The notes under the pieces: generated by a model
What the model was told of the DNA's origin: nothing
Databases searched by the model: none
Seen by the model: only the letters and a program-made list of their open reading frames with translations
Shown here: piece after piece, positions 1-6,583 of the stretch
How the letters are laid out: each line of letters opens with the position of its first letter
Position numbering within the stretch: the first letter of the stretch is position 1
From: Campylobacteraceae bacterium
Lineage (GTDB): Bacteria; Campylobacterota; Campylobacteria; Campylobacterales; Sulfurovaceae
DNA length: 10,931 bases
Direction of reading: 5' to 3'
Assembly (NCBI GenBank): GCA_026986355.1
Contig: JALSOO010000120.1
Location: forward strand, 1-10,931
Program-made: the position numbers and the translations under genes

Positions 1-2
1 CC

Positions 3-476
3 TTATTTTTTGGGAAGTATAGCAGAATTATCTCCAATATACTCCTCCAAATCCAAAGATTTGATACCTAAATCCAAAGCAACCTTAGCCATCAAGCCTG
101 TTCCTGATTTAGAGATTAATTTTTTATCTTTATCATAAACTTTTGCTGATTTTACACCACAAGAGGGGCTTCTATCTTTTCCAATAAAGAGTTCGATATT
201 TGGATTCTCTTGAAAAAACTTATGAGCATATCTAAAAATTGGTATAGATAAATCGCTACCATTCTCATTGGAGACTGCTCTAACTATAGAGTGGTTACTA
301 ATCAAATCCATCGTTGGTCGTGGTGTACCAAAAGCATAATCTTCTGGACAAAATGGAATAATATGATACTCTTCAAGTTTAGAGAATAACTCTTGATTTA
401 AGTTATGATTCCCATCATAACGACAAGAGTATCCTAACAGACAAGCTGATATAGCTACCTCTTTTTTACTGGACAT
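3..476 (-). CDS. DUF523 (TudS-like) probable Fe-S protein
   Basis: This 157-residue protein has the hallmarks of the DUF523/YbbK family. An early ACLLG...CRYDG motif holds C12 and C18, a CPE motif holds C43, a GTPRP segment follows, and an RSPSCG motif holds C106. From family knowledge, one characterised group, TudS (thiouracil desulfidase), binds a [4Fe-4S] cluster through three cysteines spaced like C12, C43 and C106 and removes sulfur from thiolated uracil. That activity here is inference, since most family members are uncharacterised. There is no signal peptide, so it should be cytosolic. The ATG is preceded by AGGAG at an 8-nt spacing. The start overlaps the end of the upstream membrane-protein gene by 11 bp, which suggests translational coupling. 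The stop lies 3 bp from the window edge, so any downstream operon member is not visible. The length is normal for a stand-alone DUF523 domain. Family call is confident, function moderate to low. Confidence 0.85.
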   Translation of the reverse strand: MSSKKEVAISACLLGYSCRYDGNHNLNQELFSKLEEYHIIPFCPEDYAFGTPRPTMDLISNHSIVRAVSNENGSDLSIPIFRYAHKFFQENPNIELFIGKDRSPSCGVKSAKVYDKDKKLISKSGTGLMAKVALDLGIKSLDLEEYIGDNSAILPKK

Positions 477-921
477 AATAGATACTCCTATAGAGATAAA
501 GATTAATTAAAACAGTTAAAAGAATAACAATAAAGACTCTTCTACCCGATTTTTTATGTGAGGCAGAGTATAGACCTGGTAACCCTCTACGTCTTCTATC
601 TTCGATAGCAAAAAGCAATAGACTTACCCACATAACCGATAAAACAAATGAAAAAAATATCTCAATCATAACTAAAAGGTATAAACCTTTGTCAACAATA
701 GAGTTGATACCATTAATCTCATAATTAAAGATTAATAAACTAGATAGTGTTAGAACTAAAAGTATTGTTTGTATAAAACGGTGTAAACCATACATTTTAC
801 GAATAGCCAACGATATAGAAAAAGCCATTAAGATAGGTAAAAATAGTAGATATACTACAATAGTATCTATATAATAGGGGGCTTGTGTACCTAAAAACCC
901 TAAACCAAACAGATATGCCAC
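466..921 (-). CDS. DUF420-like four-helix inner-membrane protein
   Basis: This is a 151-residue, very hydrophobic protein with four likely membrane helices at about residues 18-40, 48-66, 80-105 and 128-146. A basic loop (DRRRRG, about 108-113) precedes an SHKKSGRR segment at 121-128. The N-terminal FLGTQAP, the LH pair near residue 46-47 and the HKKSGRR tail resemble short DUF420 proteins I recognise from Campylobacterota. Bacterial DUF420 members include CtaM, which is needed for haem-copper oxidase activity in Staphylococcus, so a respiratory or haem-linked role is possible but unproven. The start is GTG, chosen because AAGGAG sits 5 nt upstream and an extended -10 lies at 965-970. H47 and H122 are candidate metal or haem ligands. 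The third helix has no histidine, although I recall one there in relatives. It overlaps the following DUF523 gene by 11 bp and is probably cotranscribed with it. Confidence 0.6.
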   Translation of the reverse strand: MAYLFGLGFLGTQAPYYIDTIVVYLLFLPILMAFSISLAIRKMYGLHRFIQTILLVLTLSSLLIFNYEINGINSIVDKGLYLLVMIEIFFSFVLSVMWVSLLLFAIEDRRRRGLPGLYSASHKKSGRRVFIVILLTVLINLYLYRSIYYVQ

Positions 922-964
922 TTGTACTCCTTTGAAATAAACCCTTAAAACCTTAATCTATTTC

Positions 965-973
965 AGTATAGCA
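965..973 (-). promoter_or_regulatory. extended -10 promoter for the DUF420/DUF523 pair
   Basis: On the minus strand the sequence reads TGCTATACT, an extended -10 (TGn plus TATACT). It lies about 44 bp upstream of the GTG start at 921. A TTAAGT 16 nt upstream is only a weak -35, and Campylobacterota sigma-70 promoters often lack a recognisable -35. Transcription would begin near 958 and leave a leader of about 37 nt that carries the AAGGAG site. Inferred from sequence only. Confidence 0.45.
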
Positions 974-992
974 TATCTCTGTTTGAACTTAA

Positions 993-1008
993 GTAAAAGG
1001 AGTTTTAC
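993..1008 (-). terminator. weak hairpin after the aldehyde dehydrogenase gene
   Basis: There is a perfect 6-bp inverted repeat, GTAAAA/TTTTAC, with a 4-nt loop, 12 bp past the dehydrogenase stop. A second small repeat (TTAC/GTAA) lies between it and the stop. The stem holds only one G-C pair and no clean U-tract follows, so it is at best a poor intrinsic terminator. It is the only candidate end for the minus-strand unit before the next promoter at 965-973. Confidence 0.2.
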
Positions 1009-1020
1009 CTTGGTAACATT

Positions 1021-2475
1021 TTAATTACAGATAACTACTGTTTTTATCTCTGTAAACTCCTCTAATGCCCATTTGGGTCCTTCACGACCTATTCCTGAAA
1101 GTTTAGAACCACCATAAGGCTGAACATCAAAACGTAGTGTTGGAATATCATTGATAACCACTCCACCACACTGTGCATCTTCTATAAATCGTTGAGTCAA
1201 CTTTAAATCATTGGTAAATATAGAGAACTGTAATCCATAGGGGGAGTCATTCATCTTGGTAATTGCCTCTTCATAAGAGTCTACTCTAACGAGTGATACA
1301 ATAGGAGCAAATACCTCTTCACAAACTATCTTCATATCATCTGTTACATCTGCCATAACCGTAGGAGTAAAACTACCATCAACAACCTCTCCACCTGTTA
1401 ATAGCGTTGCACCCTCCTCTTTTGCAGACTCTACCCAACTTTTAGCTCTATCTAACGACTCTTTATCAATAAGTGGACCCATAAATGTATCTTCCTCATA
1501 AGGAGAACCTACTTTTAGAGTTTTTGTCTCTATTGCAAGTACCTTGGCAAACTCATCATAAATATCACTATGCACATATATTCTCTGTAGAGAGATACAG
1601 ACCTGCCCAGAGTTTACAAATGCCCCAAAAGCACATCGTGAGGCAGTGTAGGCAATATCAGCAGATTTATCTATAAAACTCCCTGCATTTCCACCCAACT
1701 CTAAACTAACCTTTTTGATTCCTGCTTGTTGCGTAATAATATTTCCAACAGGAACAGAACCTGTAAAGGATAAGACTCTAGGAATAGTACTCTTTACCAA
1801 GGTACTCCCAACCTCTACATCTCCATAGACAACTGAGAGGGCATCTTTTATAGCATATTTGGAGCTATTAAAAAGTTTTGCCAATTTATAGGAAGTCAAA
1901 GGAGCTTCTGGTGTTGGTTTTAAGACAACAGCATTTCCAGCACCTAAAGCAGGAGCTATCTTGTGTGCTACTAGATTTAAAGGAAAATTAAAGGGAGTAA
2001 TACACGCTACCACACCAACAGGTACACGAGTAAAATAGGCGATAGTTTTTTTCCCACTTGGTGCAATATCGGTAGGAATAGTCTCTCCATGTAGTGCAAC
2101 CAACTCTTTGGCTGTAATTCTAATCGTCTCAATAGATCTATCAACCTCTACACGAGCAAATGCCAAAGGCTTAGCTACTTCATGAACCAAAGTCATTGCC
2201 ATATCTTCACGATGATATTCTAGCATATCAGCTACATCTTCCAACCACAATATTCGTTGGTGTAGAGGTGTTTTAGCTGTCTCTTTTGAGGCAACCTCTG
2301 CAATTTTTAATGCACAAATAGTATCTTGGGCATTACAGATAGGATATCGGCTTACTACCTCATCACTATAGGGACTTCTGCGTTCTAAAATATTATCTCT
2401 TGTCTCCTCTTGACTTCCCATAAATATTTTTGCATCATTTATTCTATTATTACTATTAAAAATACCGAACATCAT
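1021..2475 (-). CDS. NAD(P)-dependent aldehyde dehydrogenase
   Basis: This 484-residue protein is a full-length member of the aldehyde dehydrogenase superfamily, which oxidises aldehydes to carboxylates with NAD(P)+. The oxyanion Asn is in PFNFP (N163) and the cofactor lysine is in LKPT (K186). The Rossmann segment FTGSVPVG covers 237-244, the general base Glu is in SLELGG (E259), and the nucleophile Cys is in NSGQVC (C293). A second conserved Glu is in CEEVFAP (E387). The CISLQRIYVH stretch after the nucleophile resembles lactaldehyde, glyceraldehyde-3-phosphate or succinate-semialdehyde type enzymes, but the substrate cannot be read from sequence. The start codons are tandem (ATGATG). AAGGA lies only 3 nt from the first ATG and 6 nt from the second, so translation may start at 2472. 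Recognisable family sequence begins only around residue 17, leaving a short non-conserved leader with no signal peptide. The gene lies 22 bp downstream of the AsmA-like gene and is probably cotranscribed with it. Confidence 0.93.
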   Translation of the reverse strand: MMFGIFNSNNRINDAKIFMGSQEETRDNILERRSPYSDEVVSRYPICNAQDTICALKIAEVASKETAKTPLHQRILWLEDVADMLEYHREDMAMTLVHEVAKPLAFARVEVDRSIETIRITAKELVALHGETIPTDIAPSGKKTIAYFTRVPVGVVACITPFNFPLNLVAHKIAPALGAGNAVVLKPTPEAPLTSYKLAKLFNSSKYAIKDALSVVYGDVEVGSTLVKSTIPRVLSFTGSVPVGNIITQQAGIKKVSLELGGNAGSFIDKSADIAYTASRCAFGAFVNSGQVCISLQRIYVHSDIYDEFAKVLAIETKTLKVGSPYEEDTFMGPLIDKESLDRAKSWVESAKEEGATLLTGGEVVDGSFTPTVMADVTDDMKIVCEEVFAPIVSLVRVDSYEEAITKMNDSPYGLQFSIFTNDLKLTQRFIEDAQCGGVVINDIPTLRFDVQPYGGSKLSGIGREGPKWALEEFTEIKTVVICN

Positions 2476-2497
2476 CTTTCCTTTTTATCTGATTATA

Positions 2498-3523
2498 TCA
2501 AAATAACTTATCTAAAATCCTAAAAGCATCTTCTGTTCCTCTATTTAATATAGTAGGTAATTGACTTTTAATAACTCTTTTAATATCAATCGAAACCTTA
2601 GGTTCTTTGAGCGTTCCACCCAGCTTTCCATAGAGTTTTCTACCCACTATTCCAAATTCAATCTTTGAACTAATCAAATCTGTTTTAGAGTTTACTCTCA
2701 AATCAGTAAAGTAGAGATGCCGACCCTCTCCATTATCAATTTTTAAATTAGCATAGAGTGTTGAGTCTTGATACGCACCCAAAAATGAACTATTGTCATA
2801 GCTATCTTGCAATATATCAATACCCGTTAAAGTCAAAATCTTATCAGTTATCTCTGTTTTTCTAAACTTTGTCTCTATCCATTTGGTATCAAATCGAATA
2901 ACCCTGTTTTTTATATCATCATCAACATTACCATAAACTTTTGCTGACAATATAGGAGGATAAGAGAAGAAATAGAGTAGTTTTACTAGAGATAGACCAT
3001 CTAAATGAAAGGTTAGAGTATCTTGGTTATATTTATAGGTCAAGAGTCCATCAAATGTACTACTACTACCTATAATAGTCATATATTTATTACTGTTATC
3101 TATCTCTCCTCTACTAAAAAACTCTTTATGATTTGACTTAATGATATTCATCTTATAAAGATACTTTTTTTCACTCTCTCCTTGGCATAACGAACCTCTA
3201 ATATCAACCCTATGCGTGATGTGAATATTATTATATTTTAAATTATCTCCCTTTATATGATAATCTATATTAAAGTTATCTTCATTATCTATTCCCTTGA
3301 TATATGCTATTGCACTATTATTAATCTTTATATTCATACTAAATTTAGGATAATTATTTATATCCAAAGAGGATACCTCTAAATCATTATTACTTTTTTT
3401 AGAAATATAAACGCTTAATAGTTGAGCCAAAGAGTGATGACCCAAAGAGCTATTTAATAAATAGATAATAATGATTGTTAAAAAACTCAAAAACCATAAC
3501 AGATATTTCCAAAATATATACAT
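2498..3523 (-). CDS. AsmA-like membrane-anchored protein of unknown function
   Basis: The protein has about 341 residues and I do not firmly recognise it. One N-terminal hydrophobic segment (residues 4-23, WKYLLWFLSFLTIIIIYLL) acts as a signal anchor. The rest is polar and rich in alternating beta-type patterns, as expected for a periplasmic beta-rich domain. The end reads GGTLKEPKVSIDIKRVIK, followed by a helical tail. That resembles the GTLxxPKV segment near the C-terminus of AsmA/TamB-type proteins, which are linked to lipid transport and outer-membrane assembly, so a remote AsmA-like assignment is reasonable but weak. A TTG sits directly before the ATG. AGGTAGGG is 6 nt from the ATG and 3 nt from the TTG, so I place the start at the ATG (3523). 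There is a single cysteine (about residue 113). The aldehyde dehydrogenase gene follows after 22 bp. Asparagine, isoleucine and lysine richness matches the AT-rich background. Confidence 0.55.
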   Translation of the reverse strand: MYIFWKYLLWFLSFLTIIIIYLLNSSLGHHSLAQLLSVYISKKSNNDLEVSSLDINNYPKFSMNIKINNSAIAYIKGIDNEDNFNIDYHIKGDNLKYNNIHITHRVDIRGSLCQGESEKKYLYKMNIIKSNHKEFFSRGEIDNSNKYMTIIGSSSTFDGLLTYKYNQDTLTFHLDGLSLVKLLYFFSYPPILSAKVYGNVDDDIKNRVIRFDTKWIETKFRKTEITDKILTLTGIDILQDSYDNSSFLGAYQDSTLYANLKIDNGEGRHLYFTDLRVNSKTDLISSKIEFGIVGRKLYGKLGGTLKEPKVSIDIKRVIKSQLPTILNRGTEDAFRILDKLF

Positions 3524-3526
3524 CAA

Positions 3527-3638
3527 TAACCCTACCTATTTTTTAGCATAGTTTAGCACAAAAAGAGAGTTTAACACGACTTTAGCTAAAATGTTGAATT
3601 ATTTTTTTAATGAAAAGAAACACTGGAGAAACGCATAG
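3527..3638. promoter_or_regulatory. divergent intergenic region with candidate promoters
   Basis: This 112-bp AT-rich spacer must drive both the AsmA-like gene (minus) and ilvE (plus). On the plus strand TTAACA (3571-3576) and TTGAAT (3594-3599) are spaced 17 bp as a weak -35/-10 pair. The T-run at 3602-3608 follows, and GGAG lies 10 nt before the ilvE ATG. On the minus strand TGCTAAACT (about 3552-3560) is a degenerate extended -10. No clear operator palindrome or leader-peptide attenuator is visible. The individual promoter calls are speculative; the location is what context demands. Confidence 0.3.
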
Positions 3639-4553
3639 ATGAATGAAGCAGAATATATCTGGATGGATGGAGAGCTTACTCCGTGGAAAGAAGCAAAAGT
3701 ACATATACTAACCCATACACTACACTATGGAAATGCTGTATTTGAAGGAACAAGAGCCTACCAAACAGAAGATGGATTGGCTATCTTTAAATTAGAAGAG
3801 CATTGTAAAAGACTCTATAATTCAGCCAAGATTGTAGCCATTCAACCAAATATAGATTATGAGAGAGTGAAACAAGCACATATTGATGTACTAAAAGCCA
3901 ATAAATTTAAAGAGAATGTTTACCTACGACCTATTATCTATTTGGGTTATGGACAGATGGGGATTTACCATAAACATGTACCTGTAAATACTTCGGTAAT
4001 TGCGTGGGAATGGGGTGCATATCTAGGAGCAGATGGGCTAGAAAAAGGGATTACTACTTGTACCTCATCAATTACTAGAAATCCTAACCGTTCTACTTTT
4101 GGAAAAGCAAAAGCAGCAGCAAACTACCTAAACTCTCAAATGGCAAAATATGAAGCGATTGAGAATGGATTTGATGAAGCATTGATGCTTGATGAGAATG
4201 GATTTATAGCTGAAGGAACTGGTGAGTGTATCTTTATTGTAAGAGATGGGAAATTAATCTCTCCACCAAATGATAACTCACTAGAATCTATTACCCAAGC
4301 AACTGTTTTGGAGTTGGCGAAAGATATGGGAATAGAGATAGAGAGACGTAATATAACAAGAGATGAAATATACATTGCAGATGAGCTATTTTTAACAGGA
4401 ACAGCAGCAGAGGTTACTCCTGTAAAATCATTAGACCACAGAGTAATTGGCGAGGGAAAAAGAGGAGAGATTACAGAGAAATTACAGAGTGCCTATTTTG
4501 ATGTTGTCTTTGGACGCAATGAGAAGTATAAACACTATCTTACCTATATATAA
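3639..4553 (+). CDS. ilvE: branched-chain amino acid aminotransferase
   Basis: A 304-residue class IV PLP aminotransferase, this enzyme makes the last step of leucine, isoleucine and valine synthesis by transferring an amino group from glutamate to the branched 2-oxo acids. It is cytosolic. The N-terminus (IWMDGEL, then THTLHYGNAVFEGTRAY at 26-41) and the YLRP segment (95-98) are typical. KAAANYLNS carries the PLP-binding lysine, K158 by alignment with E. coli IlvE. The ALMLDENGFIAEGTGECIF segment (181-199) and LFLTGTAAEVTPV are also diagnostic, and the length matches the family (about 300-310). The start is supported by GGAG 10 nt upstream. It is first in a plus-strand unit; its stop overlaps the ribosome binding site of the following SPFH gene, so cotranscription is very likely. 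I recall ilvE lying next to an SPFH gene in Campylobacter jejuni (Cj0269c/Cj0268c), which agrees with the inferred lineage. No leader or attenuator is seen. Confidence 0.95.
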   Translation: MNEAEYIWMDGELTPWKEAKVHILTHTLHYGNAVFEGTRAYQTEDGLAIFKLEEHCKRLYNSAKIVAIQPNIDYERVKQAHIDVLKANKFKENVYLRPIIYLGYGQMGIYHKHVPVNTSVIAWEWGAYLGADGLEKGITTCTSSITRNPNRSTFGKAKAAANYLNSQMAKYEAIENGFDEALMLDENGFIAEGTGECIFIVRDGKLISPPNDNSLESITQATVLELAKDMGIEIERRNITRDEIYIADELFLTGTAAEVTPVKSLDHRVIGEGKRGEITEKLQSAYFDVVFGRNEKYKHYLTYI

Positions 4554-4564
4554 GGAGCAAAACA

Positions 4565-5674
4565 ATGCCAGCAGATATGAATGACTATTTTAAAAAGAAA
4601 CAACCCAATAAGAGTGGAGTTAATAACCCTCCACCCAAAAAACCTCAACAAACTATGGGTGAAGGTAATGGTGGTGGAAAATCAGCCCCATCATGGATAT
4701 TTCTGCTTTTAGCAATTGTTGCTGGTTTTATCTTTTTTAAACCATTTACTATTATCAACTCTGGAGAGATAGGAATAAAAGTAAATACAGGTAAATTTGA
4801 AGAAAATCCTCTAAAAGCAGGTTTTCATGTATATATACCAATTGTACAAAAGATAATCATAGTAAATACAAAAATAAAACAGATTATATATAGTAATCAA
4901 GATAATGTTGTCAATACAAGTAGATATAGTAGTTTAAATAGTATATCTGATGATGGGCTTATCAGAAATAAAGCGATTCCAGTACTTGACAAGAGAGGTC
5001 TAACTGTTCATATTGATTTGGCTGTTCAGTATCAACTACGTTCTGAAACTGCACCAAAAACTATTGCTAGATGGGGACTTCATACATGGGAGGAGAAGAT
5101 AATAAACTCTAAAGTGAGAGAGGTTGTTCGTGATGTAATTGGGCAATATGCAGCTGAAAAACTACCAGAGATGAGAAATGATATAGCAACAGCAATTCAG
5201 ACAAAAGTAACCCAAAAAGTTGAAGCCCTAGAGGGTAAACCTGTGATTCTATCATCAGTTGAGCTTAGAAATATTGTTCTACCTCAAAAGATTAGAGATA
5301 AGATAGAGCAACTTCAAGCTGAAAAACAAAATGTTAATATTGCAGAGCAACAAAAAGAACGTGCTAAACAAGAGGCACAAAAAAATGCAGAGATTGCACG
5401 TGGAGAGGCCGAAAGAAATAGAATTGTAGCTCAAGGTCAAGCTGATAAAATCAGAATAGAAGCACAAGAACAAGCCAAAGCAAACAAACTTATCTCTGCA
5501 TCATTAACACCTGAAATTCTTCAATTAGAGATGATTAAGACACAAGGTAAATTCAATGAAGCACTTAAAGTAAACAAAGATGCTAAGATTTTCTTAACCC
5601 CTGGTGGAGCAGTTCCAAATATTTGGATAGATACCAAAGGGCAAACACAAAGAGCTGTATCAACACAGCAATAA
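4565..5674 (+). CDS. SPFH/prohibitin-family membrane protein
   Basis: This 369-residue protein has a cytosolic Lys/Pro/Gly/Asn-rich N-terminal tail (1-40) and one membrane helix (about 44-59). An SPFH/Band 7 domain follows from about 60 to 240, with INSGEIGIKVNTGKF at 64-78, a LDKRGLTVHIDLAVQYQL core at 141-158 and VREVVRDVIGQYAAEKL at 184-200. A strongly heptad-like Ala/Glu/Gln/Lys coiled coil runs from 241 to about 310. This order is that of bacterial prohibitin and HflK/HflC relatives, which form large ring oligomers on the inner membrane and can modulate the FtsH protease or membrane organisation. Which of these applies is unknown. There is no NfeD-type or FtsH gene in the window. The ATG is set by AAGGAG, which overlaps the ilvE stop codon with 7-nt spacing; the Met at residue 5 is too far from it. 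A REP-like double hairpin starts 3 bp after the stop. Confidence 0.88.
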   Translation: MPADMNDYFKKKQPNKSGVNNPPPKKPQQTMGEGNGGGKSAPSWIFLLLAIVAGFIFFKPFTIINSGEIGIKVNTGKFEENPLKAGFHVYIPIVQKIIIVNTKIKQIIYSNQDNVVNTSRYSSLNSISDDGLIRNKAIPVLDKRGLTVHIDLAVQYQLRSETAPKTIARWGLHTWEEKIINSKVREVVRDVIGQYAAEKLPEMRNDIATAIQTKVTQKVEALEGKPVILSSVELRNIVLPQKIRDKIEQLQAEKQNVNIAEQQKERAKQEAQKNAEIARGEAERNRIVAQGQADKIRIEAQEQAKANKLISASLTPEILQLEMIKTQGKFNEALKVNKDAKIFLTPGGAVPNIWIDTKGQTQRAVSTQQ

Positions 5675-5676
5675 TT

Positions 5677-5750
5677 GTAGGGTGTAGTCCCCGACTACAC
5701 CAATGAAATAAAATTTTAATAATATGGTGTAGAGAGTCTCTACACCCTAC
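5677..5750. repeat. REP/BIME-like paired inverted hairpins with GTAG feet
   Basis: A 74-bp element fills most of the 85-bp gap between the SPFH gene and hisIE. Hairpin 1 has a perfect 9-bp stem (GGTGTAGTC at 5681-5689, GACTACACC at 5693-5701) with a CCC loop, preceded directly by GTAG (5677-5680). Hairpin 2 is a perfect 10-bp palindrome (GGTGTAGAGA at 5726-5735, TCTCTACACC at 5737-5746) around one G, followed directly by CTAC (5747-5750). The ends therefore form an exact 11-bp inverted repeat, GTAGGGTGTAG and CTACACCCTAC. The linker of 24 nt (5702-5725) has a single G and is otherwise A/T. GTAG at the 5' foot of a GC-richer hairpin, in head-to-head pairs with a linker, is the known design of REP/BIME elements mobilised by TnpA-REP (RAYT) transposases. 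Copy number cannot be seen here. It may also protect or terminate the upstream mRNA. Confidence 0.7.
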
Positions 5751-5754
5751 GGAG
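5751..5754 (+). promoter_or_regulatory. hisIE ribosome binding site abutting the repeat
   Basis: GGAG lies 5 nt before the hisIE ATG and starts at the base directly after the outer arm of the REP-like element. If the element's hairpin or its long outer stem forms in the mRNA, ribosome access to this site could be altered. This is an inference from position only. Confidence 0.6.
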
Positions 5755-5759
5755 ACTAA

Positions 5760-6425
5760 ATGCAAATTAATTGGCAAAAAAACCCACTTATCCCAGCAAT
5801 AGCTCAAGATTTTGAGACAAATGAAGTACTTATGTTAGCATATATGAATGAAGAAGCTTATAACTTAACGCTAAGCACAAGTTATGCACACTACTTTTCA
5901 CGCTCTAAACAACGTATTTGGAAAAAAGGCGAAAGTTCTAATCATACCCAAGAGATTAAAGATATATTACTTGATTGTGATGCCGATACTCTAGTGCTTA
6001 AAATAAAGCAAAATGGTGTTGCGTGTCATACAGGAACTAAAAGTTGTTTTTTTACCTCTGTGACACAAAACAGAAGAGTTCTTGAAAAAGAGGTAGATAC
6101 TAATGCTATGTATGGTGTCATTGACACCCTTTATCATACGATACTAGAGCGTAAAAACTCAAGTGATAGCAAAAAATCTTGGACAAAAAAGCTACTTAAT
6201 GATAAAAAATTACTATTAAGTAAAATTCGTGAAGAGGCAGATGAGGTTTGTGTGGCTATAGATGAAGAGTCAGATAAACAGGTTATCTATGAGAGTGCTG
6301 ATTTACTCTATCATACCATTGTAGGATTAGGATACCGTGATATATCTCCAGATAGAGTCAAACAAGAGATAGCACGGCGTTTTGGAATGAGTGGGATTGA
6401 AGAGAAAGAGAATCGGCAAAAATAG
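5760..6425 (+). CDS. hisIE: bifunctional phosphoribosyl-AMP cyclohydrolase / phosphoribosyl-ATP pyrophosphatase
   Basis: This 221-residue fusion protein does the second and third steps of histidine synthesis, PR-ATP to PR-AMP and then to the opened ProFAR ring. The N-terminal HisI domain (about 1-105) shows LMLAYMNEEA, the WKKGESSNH motif (54-62), the metal-binding DCDAD (72-76) and the zinc cysteines in ACHTGTKSCF (C89, C96, with C73). The C-terminal HisE domain (about 117-220) shows LYHTILERK, KIREEADEV (E159, E160), ESADLLYH (178-185) and the closing RRFGMSGIEEKENR. All key residues are present and the length is normal for HisIE. The ATG start is fixed by GGAG 5 nt upstream. No other histidine gene is visible, so it lies outside any his operon, possibly read through from ilvE and the SPFH gene across the repeat. 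No good terminator follows within the 158-bp downstream gap. Confidence 0.95.
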   Translation: MQINWQKNPLIPAIAQDFETNEVLMLAYMNEEAYNLTLSTSYAHYFSRSKQRIWKKGESSNHTQEIKDILLDCDADTLVLKIKQNGVACHTGTKSCFFTSVTQNRRVLEKEVDTNAMYGVIDTLYHTILERKNSSDSKKSWTKKLLNDKKLLLSKIREEADEVCVAIDEESDKQVIYESADLLYHTIVGLGYRDISPDRVKQEIARRFGMSGIEEKENRQK

Positions 6426-6480
6426 TTATAGATTCACTTATATTTACCAAAAAAAACATAAGCTGTTCTAAACCTCTATT

Positions 6481-6494
6481 TATTAGATCTAATA
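6481..6494. promoter_or_regulatory. 14-bp perfect palindrome upstream of the NlpC/P60 gene
   Basis: TATTAGATCTAATA is its own reverse complement. It lies about 58 bp upstream of the likely -10 of the following gene and about 55 bp after hisIE. It could be an operator for a dimeric regulator, but AT-rich palindromes also occur by chance. It lacks the G+C stem and T-run of a terminator. Confidence 0.25.
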
Positions 6495-6551
6495 GCTCTG
6501 TAAAACCCATAAAATAATCATCTAACCCTAGATTTTGAACTTTAATTCTAT

Positions 6552-6557
6552 TATAAT
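6552..6557 (+). promoter_or_regulatory. -10 element of the NlpC/P60-ugd-epimerase unit
   Basis: A perfect TATAAT lies 26 bp before the ATG at 6584, with T-rich sequence upstream. TTGAAC at 6535-6540 is too close (11 bp) to serve as its -35. A strong -10 without a -35 is usual for Campylobacterota sigma-70 promoters. The transcript would start near 6564, leaving a leader of about 20 nt containing GAAGGG. Confidence 0.5.
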
Positions 6558-6583
6558 AAAGCTATAAACTTAGAAGGGCATTT

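Noticed and set aside
2259..2267. GGTGTAGAG, a second occurrence of the arm sequence of the REP-like element.
   Set aside because: It lies inside the aldehyde dehydrogenase coding sequence, has no matching downstream arm and no GTAG foot, so it is a chance match.
3527..3638. Possible leader-peptide attenuator for ilvE.
   Set aside because: No short frame with runs of Ile, Leu or Val codons and no competing hairpins are visible in the 112-bp spacer.
4136..4375. Open frame of 79 codons on the minus strand inside ilvE.
   Set aside because: It is fully antisense to a clear enzyme gene, has no recognisable motif and its composition is what the complementary frame of ilvE would give.
5583..5807. 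Minus-strand open frame of 74 codons spanning the SPFH gene end, the repeat and the hisIE start.
   Set aside because: It crosses the inverted repeat and two real genes on the other strand, with no known motif; it is open by chance.
6520..6533. ATCTA-ACCC-TAGAT small hairpin followed by TTTT, considered as the hisIE terminator.
   Set aside because: A 5-bp AT-rich stem with one G-C pair, almost 100 bp after the gene, is too weak to call.
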